DNA of 16,343 nt from an uncultured Ignavibacteriota bacterium (GTDB taxonomy: Bacteria; Bacteroidota; Ignavibacteria; Tepidaquicellales; Tepidaquicellaceae), in NCBI GenBank assembly GCA_937915485.1, contig CALGII010000318.1:1-16343 (forward strand). Direction: 5' to 3'. The translations under genes and the position numbers were made by a program. The notes under the pieces are model-generated. The model saw only the letters and a list, made by a program, of their open reading frames with translations. It ran no database searches and was not told the origin of the DNA. This document shows positions 7,489 through 15,502 of the stretch, in pieces. Positions within the stretch are counted from its first letter, which is position 1. The number at the start of each line of letters is the position of its first letter.

Positions 7489-8655
7489 TTATAAATGAAA
7501 ATCCAGTCCGCGCTGAAGTTTTGGGTCGCCGACAGCCACGAGATTGTGCTTTTTCGTCTGATAATAAAATGCAAGTATCACTATTCCGACTACGAACAGC
7601 GGAAAACCGAGTTCGTAAAAACTGAATACCACCGTCTTGCTGAAAGTCGGCATTATCAGCCAGTATAAATCAAAGAAATGCGCTATCAGTATGAATATCG
7701 AAATCTGCTTGAGCCTTTTCGGGTCCGACTTCGACGGCTGCGATAACAGCCCCGCGTACGGGATAACGAATCTCACGAAAATTAAAATTATGGAAATGTA
7801 TTTCCAGCCGCCTTCCCACCTCATAACGAACCAGATTGACTCCTCGGGAATGTTCGCGTACCAAATTAGAAGAAACTGGCTGAAAGCGATGTACGCCCAG
7901 AAGTTCGTTATCGCGAACATCAGCGCGCCGAGAGAATAATAATGGTCCTTGTTTACTCCGGGAATAAGATATCCCGCTTCGTTAAGAGATACCGAAGCGT
8001 ATGTCGTCGCCGCGAGCCCCGCTAACAGCGTCGCCGATATGTAATAAACTCCGAATATAGTCGAATACCAGTGCGGCTCCAGACTCATTATCCAGTCTAT
8101 TGAAAGAAGCGTAAGACCTATTCCCGCCACGGGCATGAACGCAGCCGATAACTTGACGTTCGTTCTTGTAAGTCCCTGCTCCTTCGATTCGTCCTGCTTT
8201 CTCGAGTTGCGCGTGAAGAGTGCGTAGAACACGTAAAGCACCAGGATTACCCCTATAGTTCTTCCGATGAAGAATGGAATGTTAAGGTACGGCGATTTGC
8301 CCGATAGAAGTTTGTCCGCGGTAACAACTTCGGGATGCGTCCAGTGAAAAAGCATTCCGAGCATCAGGAACAACGGTATCGCGAACACGAGAACCAGCGG
8401 AAGCGACGACGCGATGAACTCGCTTACCCTCCTGAACGGCACGCTCCACACAGCTCCCGATATATATTCGAGTGCTACCAGAGCCAGCGCGCCAATTGCT
8501 ATGCTCGCGAAGAACGTAAGCCCTATTATGTTGTTGAAAGCCTCGCGCCTCGGATCAAGTATGTACGATACCGCTATCAGCAGCATACCTATTCCCGCGA
8601 ACAGGAATCCTGCATTCTTAACTTTATCGGGTAATTCCTTTTTTTGATATTCCAT
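7489..8655 (-). CDS. actF: Alternative complex III subunit ActF
   Basis: This 388-residue polytopic membrane protein is related to NrfD/PsrC and has about ten helices. Visible segments include LFHWTHPEV (102-110), IDWIMSLEPHWYSTIFGVYY (186-205), NFWAYIAFSQFLLIWY (251-266), NIPEESIWFVMRWEGGW (268-284) and HFFDLYWLIMP (326-336). These are typical of ActF, the ACIII membrane subunit that pairs with ActC and contains polar residues proposed to form a half proton channel. The start is ATG at 8655, with a GAAGG-like ribosome site overlapping the end of actDE 12 bp upstream. Its place after actDE keeps the standard act gene order. Confidence 0.94.
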   Translation of the reverse strand: MEYQKKELPDKVKNAGFLFAGIGMLLIAVSYILDPRREAFNNIIGLTFFASIAIGALALVALEYISGAVWSVPFRRVSEFIASSLPLVLVFAIPLFLMLGMLFHWTHPEVVTADKLLSGKSPYLNIPFFIGRTIGVILVLYVFYALFTRNSRKQDESKEQGLTRTNVKLSAAFMPVAGIGLTLLSIDWIMSLEPHWYSTIFGVYYISATLLAGLAATTYASVSLNEAGYLIPGVNKDHYYSLGALMFAITNFWAYIAFSQFLLIWYANIPEESIWFVMRWEGGWKYISIILIFVRFVIPYAGLLSQPSKSDPKRLKQISIFILIAHFFDLYWLIMPTFSKTVVFSFYELGFPLFVVGIVILAFYYQTKKHNLVAVGDPKLQRGLDFHL

Positions 8656-8667
8656 TATAAACCTTCG

Positions 8668-9804
8668 TTATTTTTTCGTTTCTAAATCTGTGTCTTTCGC
8701 GTTTAGCGAGCGCTGAAGAACCCTGATATAATGAATTATCGCCCACCTGTCGTCCCGCGTTATCTGCTTGTCGTACGACGGCATTACGTTCTGCCCGTTC
8801 GTTATAACGTGATAGATATTGCCGTCCGGCCAGTTCCTCACTTTGTCGCTGTGAAGCGTCGGCGGATTCGGAAATTGTCCGTTCAGGCGGCTGTCGCCCT
8901 TGCCGAAATATCCGTGGCAGGGACTGCAGTATGTGTCGAATCTCATTTTTCCCCTGTCAACAACTTCTTTCGAGAACGGAAGGGGATTCGAAAGATTCCT
9001 GACAACAGAATCAGGCTGACCCTTGAATTCGTATGGCGTGAACCCTCTCGCCACGGTTCCTTCGACGGGATTCCTCATTCCGAAACCGTCGGTGAACATC
9101 GCGTTCTGCGACTGCGAAGACAATCTGTCCTGCTCCGCCATCCACGTGAAAGGAGGCATGTATAACAGTTTGTTCAGAGTGAAATACGTCACTCCCGCCG
9201 TGACCATCGCTATTACTACGAGCAGTCCTATGAACTTCGGGTCGAATACCCTTATGGGTTTCCTTTCGGGCTCGTAGAATATTTCTATATCCTTCGCTCC
9301 GGAGCGGGAAAGAAAATCCTTTACCTTGCTTTCGTCGAAAAGCGGGTCTATCGCAACAACGTTTAACCCGAACCTGTCAGAAGATACGTGCTTCATGTAA
9401 TTCGTGTCGTGCAGCGGATGGGCGTTGTTCGGAAATTTAAAGAATAATGCTATCATTACCGCTACCGTTCCTACCGCGGCCGAAAGAACGGTCACCTCGA
9501 ACGTGACGGGAACAAAAGCAGGCCACGAAAAGAACGGCTTGCCTCCGATTATAAGAGGATAATCAACAACAGAAACCCAGTACATGAACATGAACGCGAA
9601 TGCCGCGCCCGAAAGCCCGATGAACAGCGTTACCAGCCCGATTAAAGACGGCTTTAGTTTCATCGCGCTTTCCATTCCGTGTACGGGATACGGAGTGTTG
9701 ACGTCGAATTTTGTGTAACCTTCCTTTACAGCCTCTTCGGCTGCGCGCGTTATGCTGTCGGGCGTATCGAAAAGCCCGCCGATAGAATATATTTTTTTAT
9801 TCAT
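8668..9804 (-). CDS. actDE: Fused alternative complex III subunits ActD (DUF3341) and ActE (cytochrome c)
   Basis: A single 378-residue protein covers two usually separate ACIII subunits. Residues 1-185 are ActD/DUF3341: start IYSIGGLFDTPDSITRA, two helices (about 53-80 and 93-122), then a soluble tail. A third helix (190-212) leads into an ActE-like part with FTDGFGMRNPVEGTVARG (237-254), haem site CSPCH (293-297) and a likely axial Met341 in VMPSY. The start is ATG 9804, because an AGGGGAGG ribosome site lies 8 bp upstream and the overlap with actC is then only 8 bp. A longer reading to TTG 9846 would overlap more and lacks this support. The reading frame is continuous through the junction with no stop, so this is a true fusion as sequenced. 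In separate ActE proteins the anchor is, as I recall, a lipidated cysteine; here a helix replaces it. Confidence 0.93.
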   Translation of the reverse strand: MNKKIYSIGGLFDTPDSITRAAEEAVKEGYTKFDVNTPYPVHGMESAMKLKPSLIGLVTLFIGLSGAAFAFMFMYWVSVVDYPLIIGGKPFFSWPAFVPVTFEVTVLSAAVGTVAVMIALFFKFPNNAHPLHDTNYMKHVSSDRFGLNVVAIDPLFDESKVKDFLSRSGAKDIEIFYEPERKPIRVFDPKFIGLLVVIAMVTAGVTYFTLNKLLYMPPFTWMAEQDRLSSQSQNAMFTDGFGMRNPVEGTVARGFTPYEFKGQPDSVVRNLSNPLPFSKEVVDRGKMRFDTYCSPCHGYFGKGDSRLNGQFPNPPTLHSDKVRNWPDGNIYHVITNGQNVMPSYDKQITRDDRWAIIHYIRVLQRSLNAKDTDLETKK

Positions 9805-11176
9805 GATGTCCGCCTCCCCTATGCGACGGCTGTGCTCCGTCAACAACCGCCTTTACCTCGGATATGGATACCGAAGGCATTGTCTTTACAAATATCAGCA
9901 CATTCGTGAAAAATAATCCGAAAGAAAACATCAGTATTCCTAAATCGTAAATCGTCGGCGTGTACATTCCCCAACTTGAAGGTAGAAAATCCCTCGACAA
10001 AGATGTAACTATTATTACAAACCTTTCGAACCACATTCCTATGTTCACTATGATTCCGATTATGAACATCGGAACTATAGTCGTTCTGATTTTTTTCGAC
10101 CAGAATAACTGCGGCAATATAACGTTGCAGGAAACCATTATCCAGTATGCCCACGCGTAAGGACCGAAAGCGCGGTTTATAAACGTGAACGTCTCAAACT
10201 GGTTCCCGCTGTACCAGGCGATGAAAAACTCCATCGCGTATGCGTATCCGACCATCGTGCCGACCAGTATTATTATCTGGTTCATGCGCTCAAGATGCTT
10301 TATCGTGATTATGTGCTTCATGTTGAACGCCTGCCGTACAAATATCAATACGTTCTGAACCATCGCGAATCCCGAGAACACCGCTCCCGCTACGAAGTAG
10401 GGCGGGAAAATCGTCGTGTGCCATCCCGGTATTACGGATACCGCGAAGTCGAAACTTACAATCGTGTGAACCGAAAGAACGAGCGGCGTCGCGAATCCCG
10501 CGAGTATCATGTATGTCTTCTCGTAATGCTGCCAGTGCCTCGTGGAATGCCTCCAGCCAAGACTGAATATCGTGTAAATCGTTTTCTTTAGTTTGTTGTC
10601 CGTCCTGTCCCTTAATGTTGCGAAGTCGGGTATCAGACCTATGTACCAGAAAACCAGCGATACGGTGAAATACGTCGATACAGCGAATACGTCCCATAAA
10701 AGCGGCGATGTGAAATTTACCCAGATGTGATTCGCGTTCGGGTATGGAAAGAGATAACCGTCAAGCCAGGCGCGCCCCGTGTGTATCGCGGGGAATATGC
10801 CCGCGCACATTACGGCGAAGATTGTCATCGCCTCGGCAAACCTCGCTATTCCCGTTCTCCATCTCTGCCTCAGCAGGAATAGGATTGCTGATATCAGCGT
10901 TCCCGCGTGCCCGATACCGACCCAGAAAACGAAATTGACAATGTCGAAACCCCATCCGACAGGCTGGTTGTTCCCCCAGACTCCGATACCCTTGTAAAAA
11001 GTCCAGACCAATGCTCCGCCGCCGACAAGAAGCATCAGCGACGTGATTGTAATCAGTATCTTCCAGACTTTCCCGGGTTTCGTGTCGAGTGGTTTTGACA
11101 CCACGTCGTCTATCGCTTTCGCCGGCGGCTGGCCGTCAACGACCGGTAACTCTTGTGTGTAATCAATTGTTCTCAC
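9797..11176 (-). CDS. actC: Alternative complex III quinol-oxidising membrane subunit ActC
   Basis: This 459-residue NrfD/PsrC-family protein has about ten helices and a soluble N-terminal tail. Conserved blocks are WVGIGHAGTLISAILF (85-100, H90), FPAIHTGRAWLDGYLFPYPN (128-147), SPLLWDVFAVSTYF (157-170, D162), LSVHTIVSFDFA (234-245) and PGWHTTIFPPYFVAGA (250-265). In solved ACIII structures ActC holds the quinol site near the ActB Fe-S domain; H90, H132 and D162 lie in the blocks usually linked to that site. The start codon is GTG (11176-11174), sharing its first G with the actB stop codon as TAGTG, with GGAG 11 bp upstream inside actB. The C-terminus is Gly/His-rich (RGGGHHE) and overlaps the start of actDE. 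Confidence 0.96.
   Translation of the reverse strand: MRTIDYTQELPVVDGQPPAKAIDDVVSKPLDTKPGKVWKILITITSLMLLVGGGALVWTFYKGIGVWGNNQPVGWGFDIVNFVFWVGIGHAGTLISAILFLLRQRWRTGIARFAEAMTIFAVMCAGIFPAIHTGRAWLDGYLFPYPNANHIWVNFTSPLLWDVFAVSTYFTVSLVFWYIGLIPDFATLRDRTDNKLKKTIYTIFSLGWRHSTRHWQHYEKTYMILAGFATPLVLSVHTIVSFDFAVSVIPGWHTTIFPPYFVAGAVFSGFAMVQNVLIFVRQAFNMKHIITIKHLERMNQIIILVGTMVGYAYAMEFFIAWYSGNQFETFTFINRAFGPYAWAYWIMVSCNVILPQLFWSKKIRTTIVPMFIIGIIVNIGMWFERFVIIVTSLSRDFLPSSWGMYTPTIYDLGILMFSFGLFFTNVLIFVKTMPSVSISEVKAVVDGAQPSHRGGGHHE
9813..9820 (-). promoter_or_regulatory. Ribosome binding site of actDE
   Basis: Read on the minus strand this is AGGGGAGG, 8 bases before ATG 9804. It is one of the few strong Shine-Dalgarno matches in the window and fixes the actDE start at 9804 rather than at the upstream TTG 9846. 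It lies within the last codons of actC. Confidence 0.75.
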
Positions 11177-14100
11177 TACGATTTCTTCTCCGGTTTTATA
11201 TTTCTTAGTTTTGCTATGTATGTAACATTCGGTCTCACGTTGATTTCTTCGAGAACGTGGTAGCCGAGTTCGTGATTTCTGTGCTTCGCGATTTCCGAAT
11301 CCTTCTTCGTAAGGTCTCCGAACACTATCGCGTTAGTCGGACACGCTTCCTGACACGCCGTCTTTACCCTGTCTCCGTCAAGCGCGCGCCCTTCCTGTGT
11401 CGCGTGCTGCCTCTCATCCATAATTCTCTGAACGCAAAACGTGCATTTCTCCATTACGCCCCTTGAACGTACCGTTACTTCGGGATTGTGAAGAAGGCTC
11501 AATGACTGCTGCTCGTAATATCCGTCCGCGAGATTGTTTCTAAAATTGAAATAATTGAACCTGCGGACTTTGTAAGGACAGTTGTTCGAGCAGTATCTCG
11601 TTCCGACGCATCTGTTGTAAGCCATCTGATTCAAACCGTCGGGACTGTGATTCGTCGCCGCGACGGGGCATACGTTCTCGCACGGGGCGTTGTCGCAATG
11701 CTGGCAGAGCATCGGCTGAAAACTTACTTTCGGGTCGTCTGACTTACCCGCGTAATACCTGTCTATCCTCAGCCACATCATGTTGCGGTGTTTGCCGACC
11801 TGTTCCTTGCCTACTACGGGAATGTTGTTCTCAACGTTGCAAGCCGCAACGCAGTAATTGCAACCCGTGCATTTGTTTAGGTCTATCGACATCGCCCATT
11901 TTGTCGTCGTGAATTCGTAAGACGGCACAATGTTGAATAAATGCGTTTCGCCTTTTTCTTCTTTCAGGAATTTCGGGTTTTCTACGTATTCTTCGTAAAC
12001 GCCTTCCATTATAATTTCCCGCTTCAGGTGTATGTCATTGTATCTTTCGTGGTCTATAGGATATTGTTCCTGCGTGGATACGATTTCATACGTCCCTCCT
12101 GCCTTGCTTATTGTGCAGTCCTGATAAAGCCAATCGGATACCGCGGGATTCTTCCGCATAAGTTCTATTGAATTGAAACCGACATTGTTTCCTATAACCC
12201 CCGCTCCTGTCCTGCCGTAGCCGAGGTCGATTGATGCCACTTCGTCTGCCATTCCGGGCTGAACAAATACCGCGGCCTTGAGCGTCCTGCCTCCTGCGGA
12301 TATTTCAACGAGGTCATTGGTCTTTACTCCGAGTTTTTCCGATGCCGCGGGCGATATTGAGGCATAGTTGTCCCAGACAACTTTCGTTATCGGGTTGGGC
12401 AATTCCTGAAGCCAGCCGTTGTTGGCGAATCTTCCGTCTCCGATGAAATTGCTTCTTGTGAGAGTCAGCGTCATCCCCGTCGCCGCTTTCATTGCGGGCG
12501 CGGGATTAAACTCCTCGTTCTTAAACGCAAACGTATTGTCCGCCTTTTCGGTGAAAGTTACTACTCCATCATGAAGTGAGTTGTTCCAGAAAGTTTTGAA
12601 ATCGGTCTTCGCGCCGAAAGATGTGTAAACCGTTTTCTCCCAGTTTACCCTTATGTAATTCATGTAATCGTTTTCCGTATATTTCTCAGGACTGTCCGAA
12701 ATCCAGTTCAGAAGCACTGCTTCCTTTTGACGTGTCTTGTAAAGCGGCGCTATCATAGGCTGCTGAAGACTGTAAACTCCTGTTCTTGTCTTAAAATCTC
12801 CCCAGCCCTCGAAGTTATGACTGATGCCGAGCGCGTATGCGCTTTCAGATGTTGTCTCGTTCATCTGCTCCGACATCGTTATCACGGTTTCCACTTTCTT
12901 CAGCGATTCGGTGTATTTATAATCTGAAGAAAAATGATAAACAGGATTCGCATCGAAATGAATCACGACTCCTACAGCTCCTGAATTCATCCTGTCGGTA
13001 AGCGCCTCGATTTCCTTGCGGGGAGTGAGAGGCATCACCGGAGTTTCAGAATAATCTTTCGAGAATAGTCTCGTGTTGCCGAGCAAATCGTTTAGTTTGT
13101 TGACCGCGATATGAGTCGACTCAGGCAGGAACGCGCCGGCAAGCACGATTGATTTGCCTTTGTTCTTTAGCAGGTCCTCAACAAGACCGTTAACAACTTC
13201 CTTTTTTAAATTATATTTGTTTATGAAATCGTTTATCGGCGATTTGTTTTCACCCGCCGCCGCGATAAGAGCGTATACTAATTCTTCAATCGCGTCCGTT
13301 CTGAGTTTAATTCTGTAATCCGCGTTCGCCCCCGTTATCGTGTAATTGCCCTCAACCGCGTAAAGTCTGTTGAATCCCTCTTTTCGGGACGAATTGTCTC
13401 CGCCAATCGTCAACTGCATCGACTCCGGCAATACATCTTCTTTCATCACGTCACGGCGCTCTGCGAACAATCTCATCGCCTCGACCGGATTGCCTTCCTT
13501 GCCGAGAAAATCCGATTCAAGAGATACTATTATCTTCGCTTCTTTCCAGTCAATTACGGGAAGCCCTTCTTTTCCGAATGATTTTTTAAATGCGTTTATT
13601 TTGTTCGATTCATTTACGAGTTCGTAAGAATAAAACTTCGACGTCGGGTACTTTGCTGTGAAATCTTCAAAAAGTTTTTTCAGCGAGGGAGAGTTTACCG
13701 TGTGGCTGATTACCGCAATTTCCTTTCCCGAGGCCGACGCTTTCTTAATCGTATCAATAATCTTTGCGTCAATGTCTGCCCAGTTAGATGCCGTGAAATT
13801 TCCCGCTCCGGTTTTAAGCATAGGCTCTTTTATCCTTGAAGGTTCGTACAGGTTTAATATGCCCGCCTGTCCCGTAGCGCAAATCTTTCCCCTGTTAACA
13901 GGGTGGTCGGGATTACCGTCAACCTTTATAGGCCTTCCTTCACGCGTCTTGACAAGTATGCCGCAGGCGTTTGAACAGGATGTGCAAGTCGAAGCGTAAA
14001 ATGAAGGATTGCCGACTGTAACTTCCTCGGGCTTCTTGTTGTATGGAACTATCGCTCCCTTGTCGCGGTAGTCCGAACATGCCGTAGCCGCCAGCGCGGC

Positions 14101-14283
14101 TGACGAAGCGAGAAGAGTGAGAAATTTTCTCCTGCTCAGCCCTGATATTTCGGGTTCTCCCGAATCAACGGGAAGTTCATCCGCGAATTCCTTTTCCTTC
14201 GCCTTCAAAAATTCAGGGTCGCTGTTTAACTCGCTGAATCCACGCCAGTAGTTTGCGTCTTTATTATTTCCTTTATCGTCCAT
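11176..14283 (-). CDS. actB: Alternative complex III iron-sulfur/molybdopterin-fold subunit ActB
   Basis: This 1035-residue fusion resembles a molybdopterin oxidoreductase (about 90-790) joined to a four-cluster ferredoxin domain (about 798-1035). The N-terminus has the extended Tat region typical of ActB (YWRGFSEL at 12-19, then SRRKFLTLL at 50-58) ending in ATAC with C69, a possible lipidation site. The ferredoxin part has fifteen motif cysteines: 805, 808, 811, 815; 860, 863, 868, 872; 892, 898, 902; 947, 950; 977, 981. This exactly fits three [4Fe-4S] and one [3Fe-4S] cluster, the ACIII set. The N-terminal C100-x2-C103-x3-C107...C135 is also kept, although known ACIII lacks molybdenum. 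It passes electrons from quinol at ActC towards the haems. The start is supported by AGGAAAGGA at 14287-14295. Confidence 0.97.
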   Translation of the reverse strand: MDDKGNNKDANYWRGFSELNSDPEFLKAKEKEFADELPVDSGEPEISGLSRRKFLTLLASSAALAATACSDYRDKGAIVPYNKKPEEVTVGNPSFYASTCTSCSNACGILVKTREGRPIKVDGNPDHPVNRGKICATGQAGILNLYEPSRIKEPMLKTGAGNFTASNWADIDAKIIDTIKKASASGKEIAVISHTVNSPSLKKLFEDFTAKYPTSKFYSYELVNESNKINAFKKSFGKEGLPVIDWKEAKIIVSLESDFLGKEGNPVEAMRLFAERRDVMKEDVLPESMQLTIGGDNSSRKEGFNRLYAVEGNYTITGANADYRIKLRTDAIEELVYALIAAAGENKSPINDFINKYNLKKEVVNGLVEDLLKNKGKSIVLAGAFLPESTHIAVNKLNDLLGNTRLFSKDYSETPVMPLTPRKEIEALTDRMNSGAVGVVIHFDANPVYHFSSDYKYTESLKKVETVITMSEQMNETTSESAYALGISHNFEGWGDFKTRTGVYSLQQPMIAPLYKTRQKEAVLLNWISDSPEKYTENDYMNYIRVNWEKTVYTSFGAKTDFKTFWNNSLHDGVVTFTEKADNTFAFKNEEFNPAPAMKAATGMTLTLTRSNFIGDGRFANNGWLQELPNPITKVVWDNYASISPAASEKLGVKTNDLVEISAGGRTLKAAVFVQPGMADEVASIDLGYGRTGAGVIGNNVGFNSIELMRKNPAVSDWLYQDCTISKAGGTYEIVSTQEQYPIDHERYNDIHLKREIIMEGVYEEYVENPKFLKEEKGETHLFNIVPSYEFTTTKWAMSIDLNKCTGCNYCVAACNVENNIPVVGKEQVGKHRNMMWLRIDRYYAGKSDDPKVSFQPMLCQHCDNAPCENVCPVAATNHSPDGLNQMAYNRCVGTRYCSNNCPYKVRRFNYFNFRNNLADGYYEQQSLSLLHNPEVTVRSRGVMEKCTFCVQRIMDERQHATQEGRALDGDRVKTACQEACPTNAIVFGDLTKKDSEIAKHRNHELGYHVLEEINVRPNVTYIAKLRNIKPEKKS

Positions 14284-14286
14284 TTT

Positions 14287-14295
14287 TCCTTTCCT
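14287..14295 (-). promoter_or_regulatory. Ribosome binding site of actB
   Basis: Read on the minus strand this is AGGAAAGGA. Its first AGGA ends 8 bases before ATG 14283, a normal Shine-Dalgarno spacing. It supports the chosen actB start and the extended Tat leader. Confidence 0.65.
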
Positions 14296-14303
14296 CGGTT
14301 GCG

Positions 14304-14507
14304 TTAAACGTTGCTTCTTTTTACTGATGCAGGATTTTCCCTGACATCCGGTTTATTCCGCGTTGAAATAAGTTTTTCCGCTCTGCTCGATATGAACTTG
14401 AACGGAAATATTGCGAGAAGAAAAACGCCGAGACCCGCCATCCCGGCTGCCAGCATGAATTTTTTTCTCTCGATTTTTACTTCGTTTAGTCTCTCGAAAA
14501 CTTCCAT
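14304..14507 (-). CDS. Small single-helix membrane protein in the ACIII operon
   Basis: This 67-residue protein has one hydrophobic helix (about 18-37, AAGMAGLGVFLLAIFPFKF) between basic flanks and a short polar C-terminus. The segment before the helix (KIERKKFMLAAG) resembles Rieske- or Tat-type leaders but lacks the Arg-Arg pair and there is no cofactor motif. It lies 30 bp after actA and 20 bp before actB in the same direction, so it is almost certainly co-transcribed. ACIII preparations from other bacteria contain small single-helix accessory subunits, and this may be an equivalent; that is inference from position. Its AT-rich upstream region lacks a Shine-Dalgarno site. The existence of the gene is likely; its function is unassigned. 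Confidence 0.75.
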   Translation of the reverse strand: MEVFERLNEVKIERKKFMLAAGMAGLGVFLLAIFPFKFISSRAEKLISTRNKPDVRENPASVKRSNV

Positions 14508-14537
14508 TTTTATTTTATTATACTTTTTGAATGCGTT

Positions 14538-15119
14538 TTAACGGTGACAGGCGGCGCAGTATTCAGGCCCCTTCTTTAAGTTCGATTTTATCTCCTCGAA
14601 GTTCGATATCCGCGTCTCGGGCTTTCTGTGACAGGTAAGGCACGCGCCCATTGTGAACGAATTCGTCTGCCCGACTGTTTCCATCTGCTTGACATCCCCG
14701 TGACAATTCGCGCAGTCTATTCCCTTGTTTACGTGCGCGCTGTGATTGAAATAAACAAAATCGGGAACCTTGTGGATTCTCTTCCACTCAAGCGGTTTGT
14801 TCTTTTCGTAATGCTCTGTAAGTTTTTGAATATCAGGCCTGTCTTTCCTTGCCAGCGTGTGACAGTTCATGCAGACGTCCGCCGACGGAATCCCCGCGTT
14901 CCTTGACTTGTCTGCGCCCGTGTGGCAGTACTTGCAGTCTATCTGCATGGTACCCGCGTGCAGTTTGTGCGAAAACTTAATCGGCTGCTCGGGTGTGTAT
15001 CCGATGCCGTTTCTTTCGGCGTATGTGGAGTAGTACGTAACGGCAAATACAGCGATTATAACAAATAGTATAACCGGCAGCCGTACTTTCAGGTTGTAAT
15101 CAAGTAGATGTTTTTCCAT
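14538..15119 (-). CDS. actA: Alternative complex III pentahaem cytochrome c subunit ActA
   Basis: This is the first gene of the operon, 193 residues. A single N-terminal helix (about 14-31) anchors a periplasmic domain with five CXXCH haem sites: CKYCH 62-66, CMNCH 83-87, CANCH 136-140, CLTCH 160-164 and CAACH 188-192, the last at the very C-terminus. The phrases IKFSHKLHAG (47-56) and FNHSAHV (124-130) supply additional histidines, probable distal haem ligands as in class III-like and NrfB/NapC-like cytochromes. Five haems match ActA of known ACIII complexes. The start is ATG 15119 in a T-rich leader without a Shine-Dalgarno site. Upstream lies the 383-bp gap that should contain the operon promoter. 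Confidence 0.96.
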   Translation of the reverse strand: MEKHLLDYNLKVRLPVILFVIIAVFAVTYYSTYAERNGIGYTPEQPIKFSHKLHAGTMQIDCKYCHTGADKSRNAGIPSADVCMNCHTLARKDRPDIQKLTEHYEKNKPLEWKRIHKVPDFVYFNHSAHVNKGIDCANCHGDVKQMETVGQTNSFTMGACLTCHRKPETRISNFEEIKSNLKKGPEYCAACHR

Positions 15120-15502
15120 AAAAAAATTTATACAAAAAAGAACAAATATTAAACTGAATAATTTTAATAATTATTTCATCCGCCAAACTGATACTTGGAG
15201 TTGTTATGTGTGTTTTAACAAAAACTTAATTATAAAAATTCGTGTTTTTGCTTATTTCCCCGAATTTTTTCATTTTTCTTTTCCGTCACAAGAACTTGCT
15301 GTTTAAATAATAATATATTGCTTCCCAAACAATCGAGAATGAAAAACTAATTTCATTTCTTAAGTGTGGCGCTATCGGCTGGCGCAAATGGGGTTCGGGA
15401 AAGCAAACTCCGAAGAAAGTCTTTTATTGTATCGGAAGCCGTTGACCGTGAAAAAAGATTACAAAATTAAATAGAATAGACACGGTATCAAAGCCCTAAT
15501 AA
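15120..15502. other. AT-rich intergenic region upstream of the respiratory operon
   Basis: This 383-bp gap separates actA from the methyltransferase, both on the minus strand. The part next to actA (15120-15300) is very AT-rich and should contain the operon promoter. A TATAAT word reads on the minus strand at 15234-15229, about 110 bp before the actA ATG, but with no matching -35 hexamer, and I find no clean TAnnTTTG box. The middle (15353-15445) is GC-richer and holds the zinc-ribbon-like remnant listed separately. Close to the methyltransferase end, AGCCCT occurs twice (15492-15497 and 15510-15515) around an AT palindrome. No tRNA, riboswitch or terminator is recognisable. Confidence 0.6.
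15353..15445 (+). pseudogene. Possible decayed zinc-ribbon (transposase-like) fragment
   Basis: Without a start codon, this frame reads SFLKCGAIGWRKWGSG, then KQTPKKVFYCIGSR, then stops at TGA 15443-15445. The layout resembles the N-terminal zinc ribbon of several transposases (CPxCG, a short basic stretch, then FxCxxC). One cysteine of each CxxC pair is missing, and each could be restored by one base change: TTT to TGT at 15356-15358 and AGC to TGC at 15437-15439. No rest of a transposase, inverted repeats or target duplication is seen. It may be chance, or part of an RNA structure, since TTCGG at 15394-15398 can pair with CCGAA at 15410-15414. Confidence 0.25.

Noticed and set aside
9805..9846. 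N-terminal extension of actDE to TTG 9846
   Set aside because: The extension lies in the actC coding end, has no ribosome site, and the ATG at 9804 has AGGGGAGG at ideal spacing and begins directly with the ActD family start.
11176..14283. Active molybdenum oxidoreductase such as polysulfide or nitrate reductase
   Set aside because: The gene order with actA, actC, actDE and actF and the Tat-region style mark it as ActB of ACIII, whose molybdopterin-like domain has no molybdenum cofactor in studied complexes.
15361..15420. Possible riboswitch or other structured RNA upstream of the operon
   Set aside because: Only weak hairpins are visible (GCGC 15369-15372 with 15382-15385; TTCGG with CCGAA) and no known riboswitch core sequence matches on either strand.
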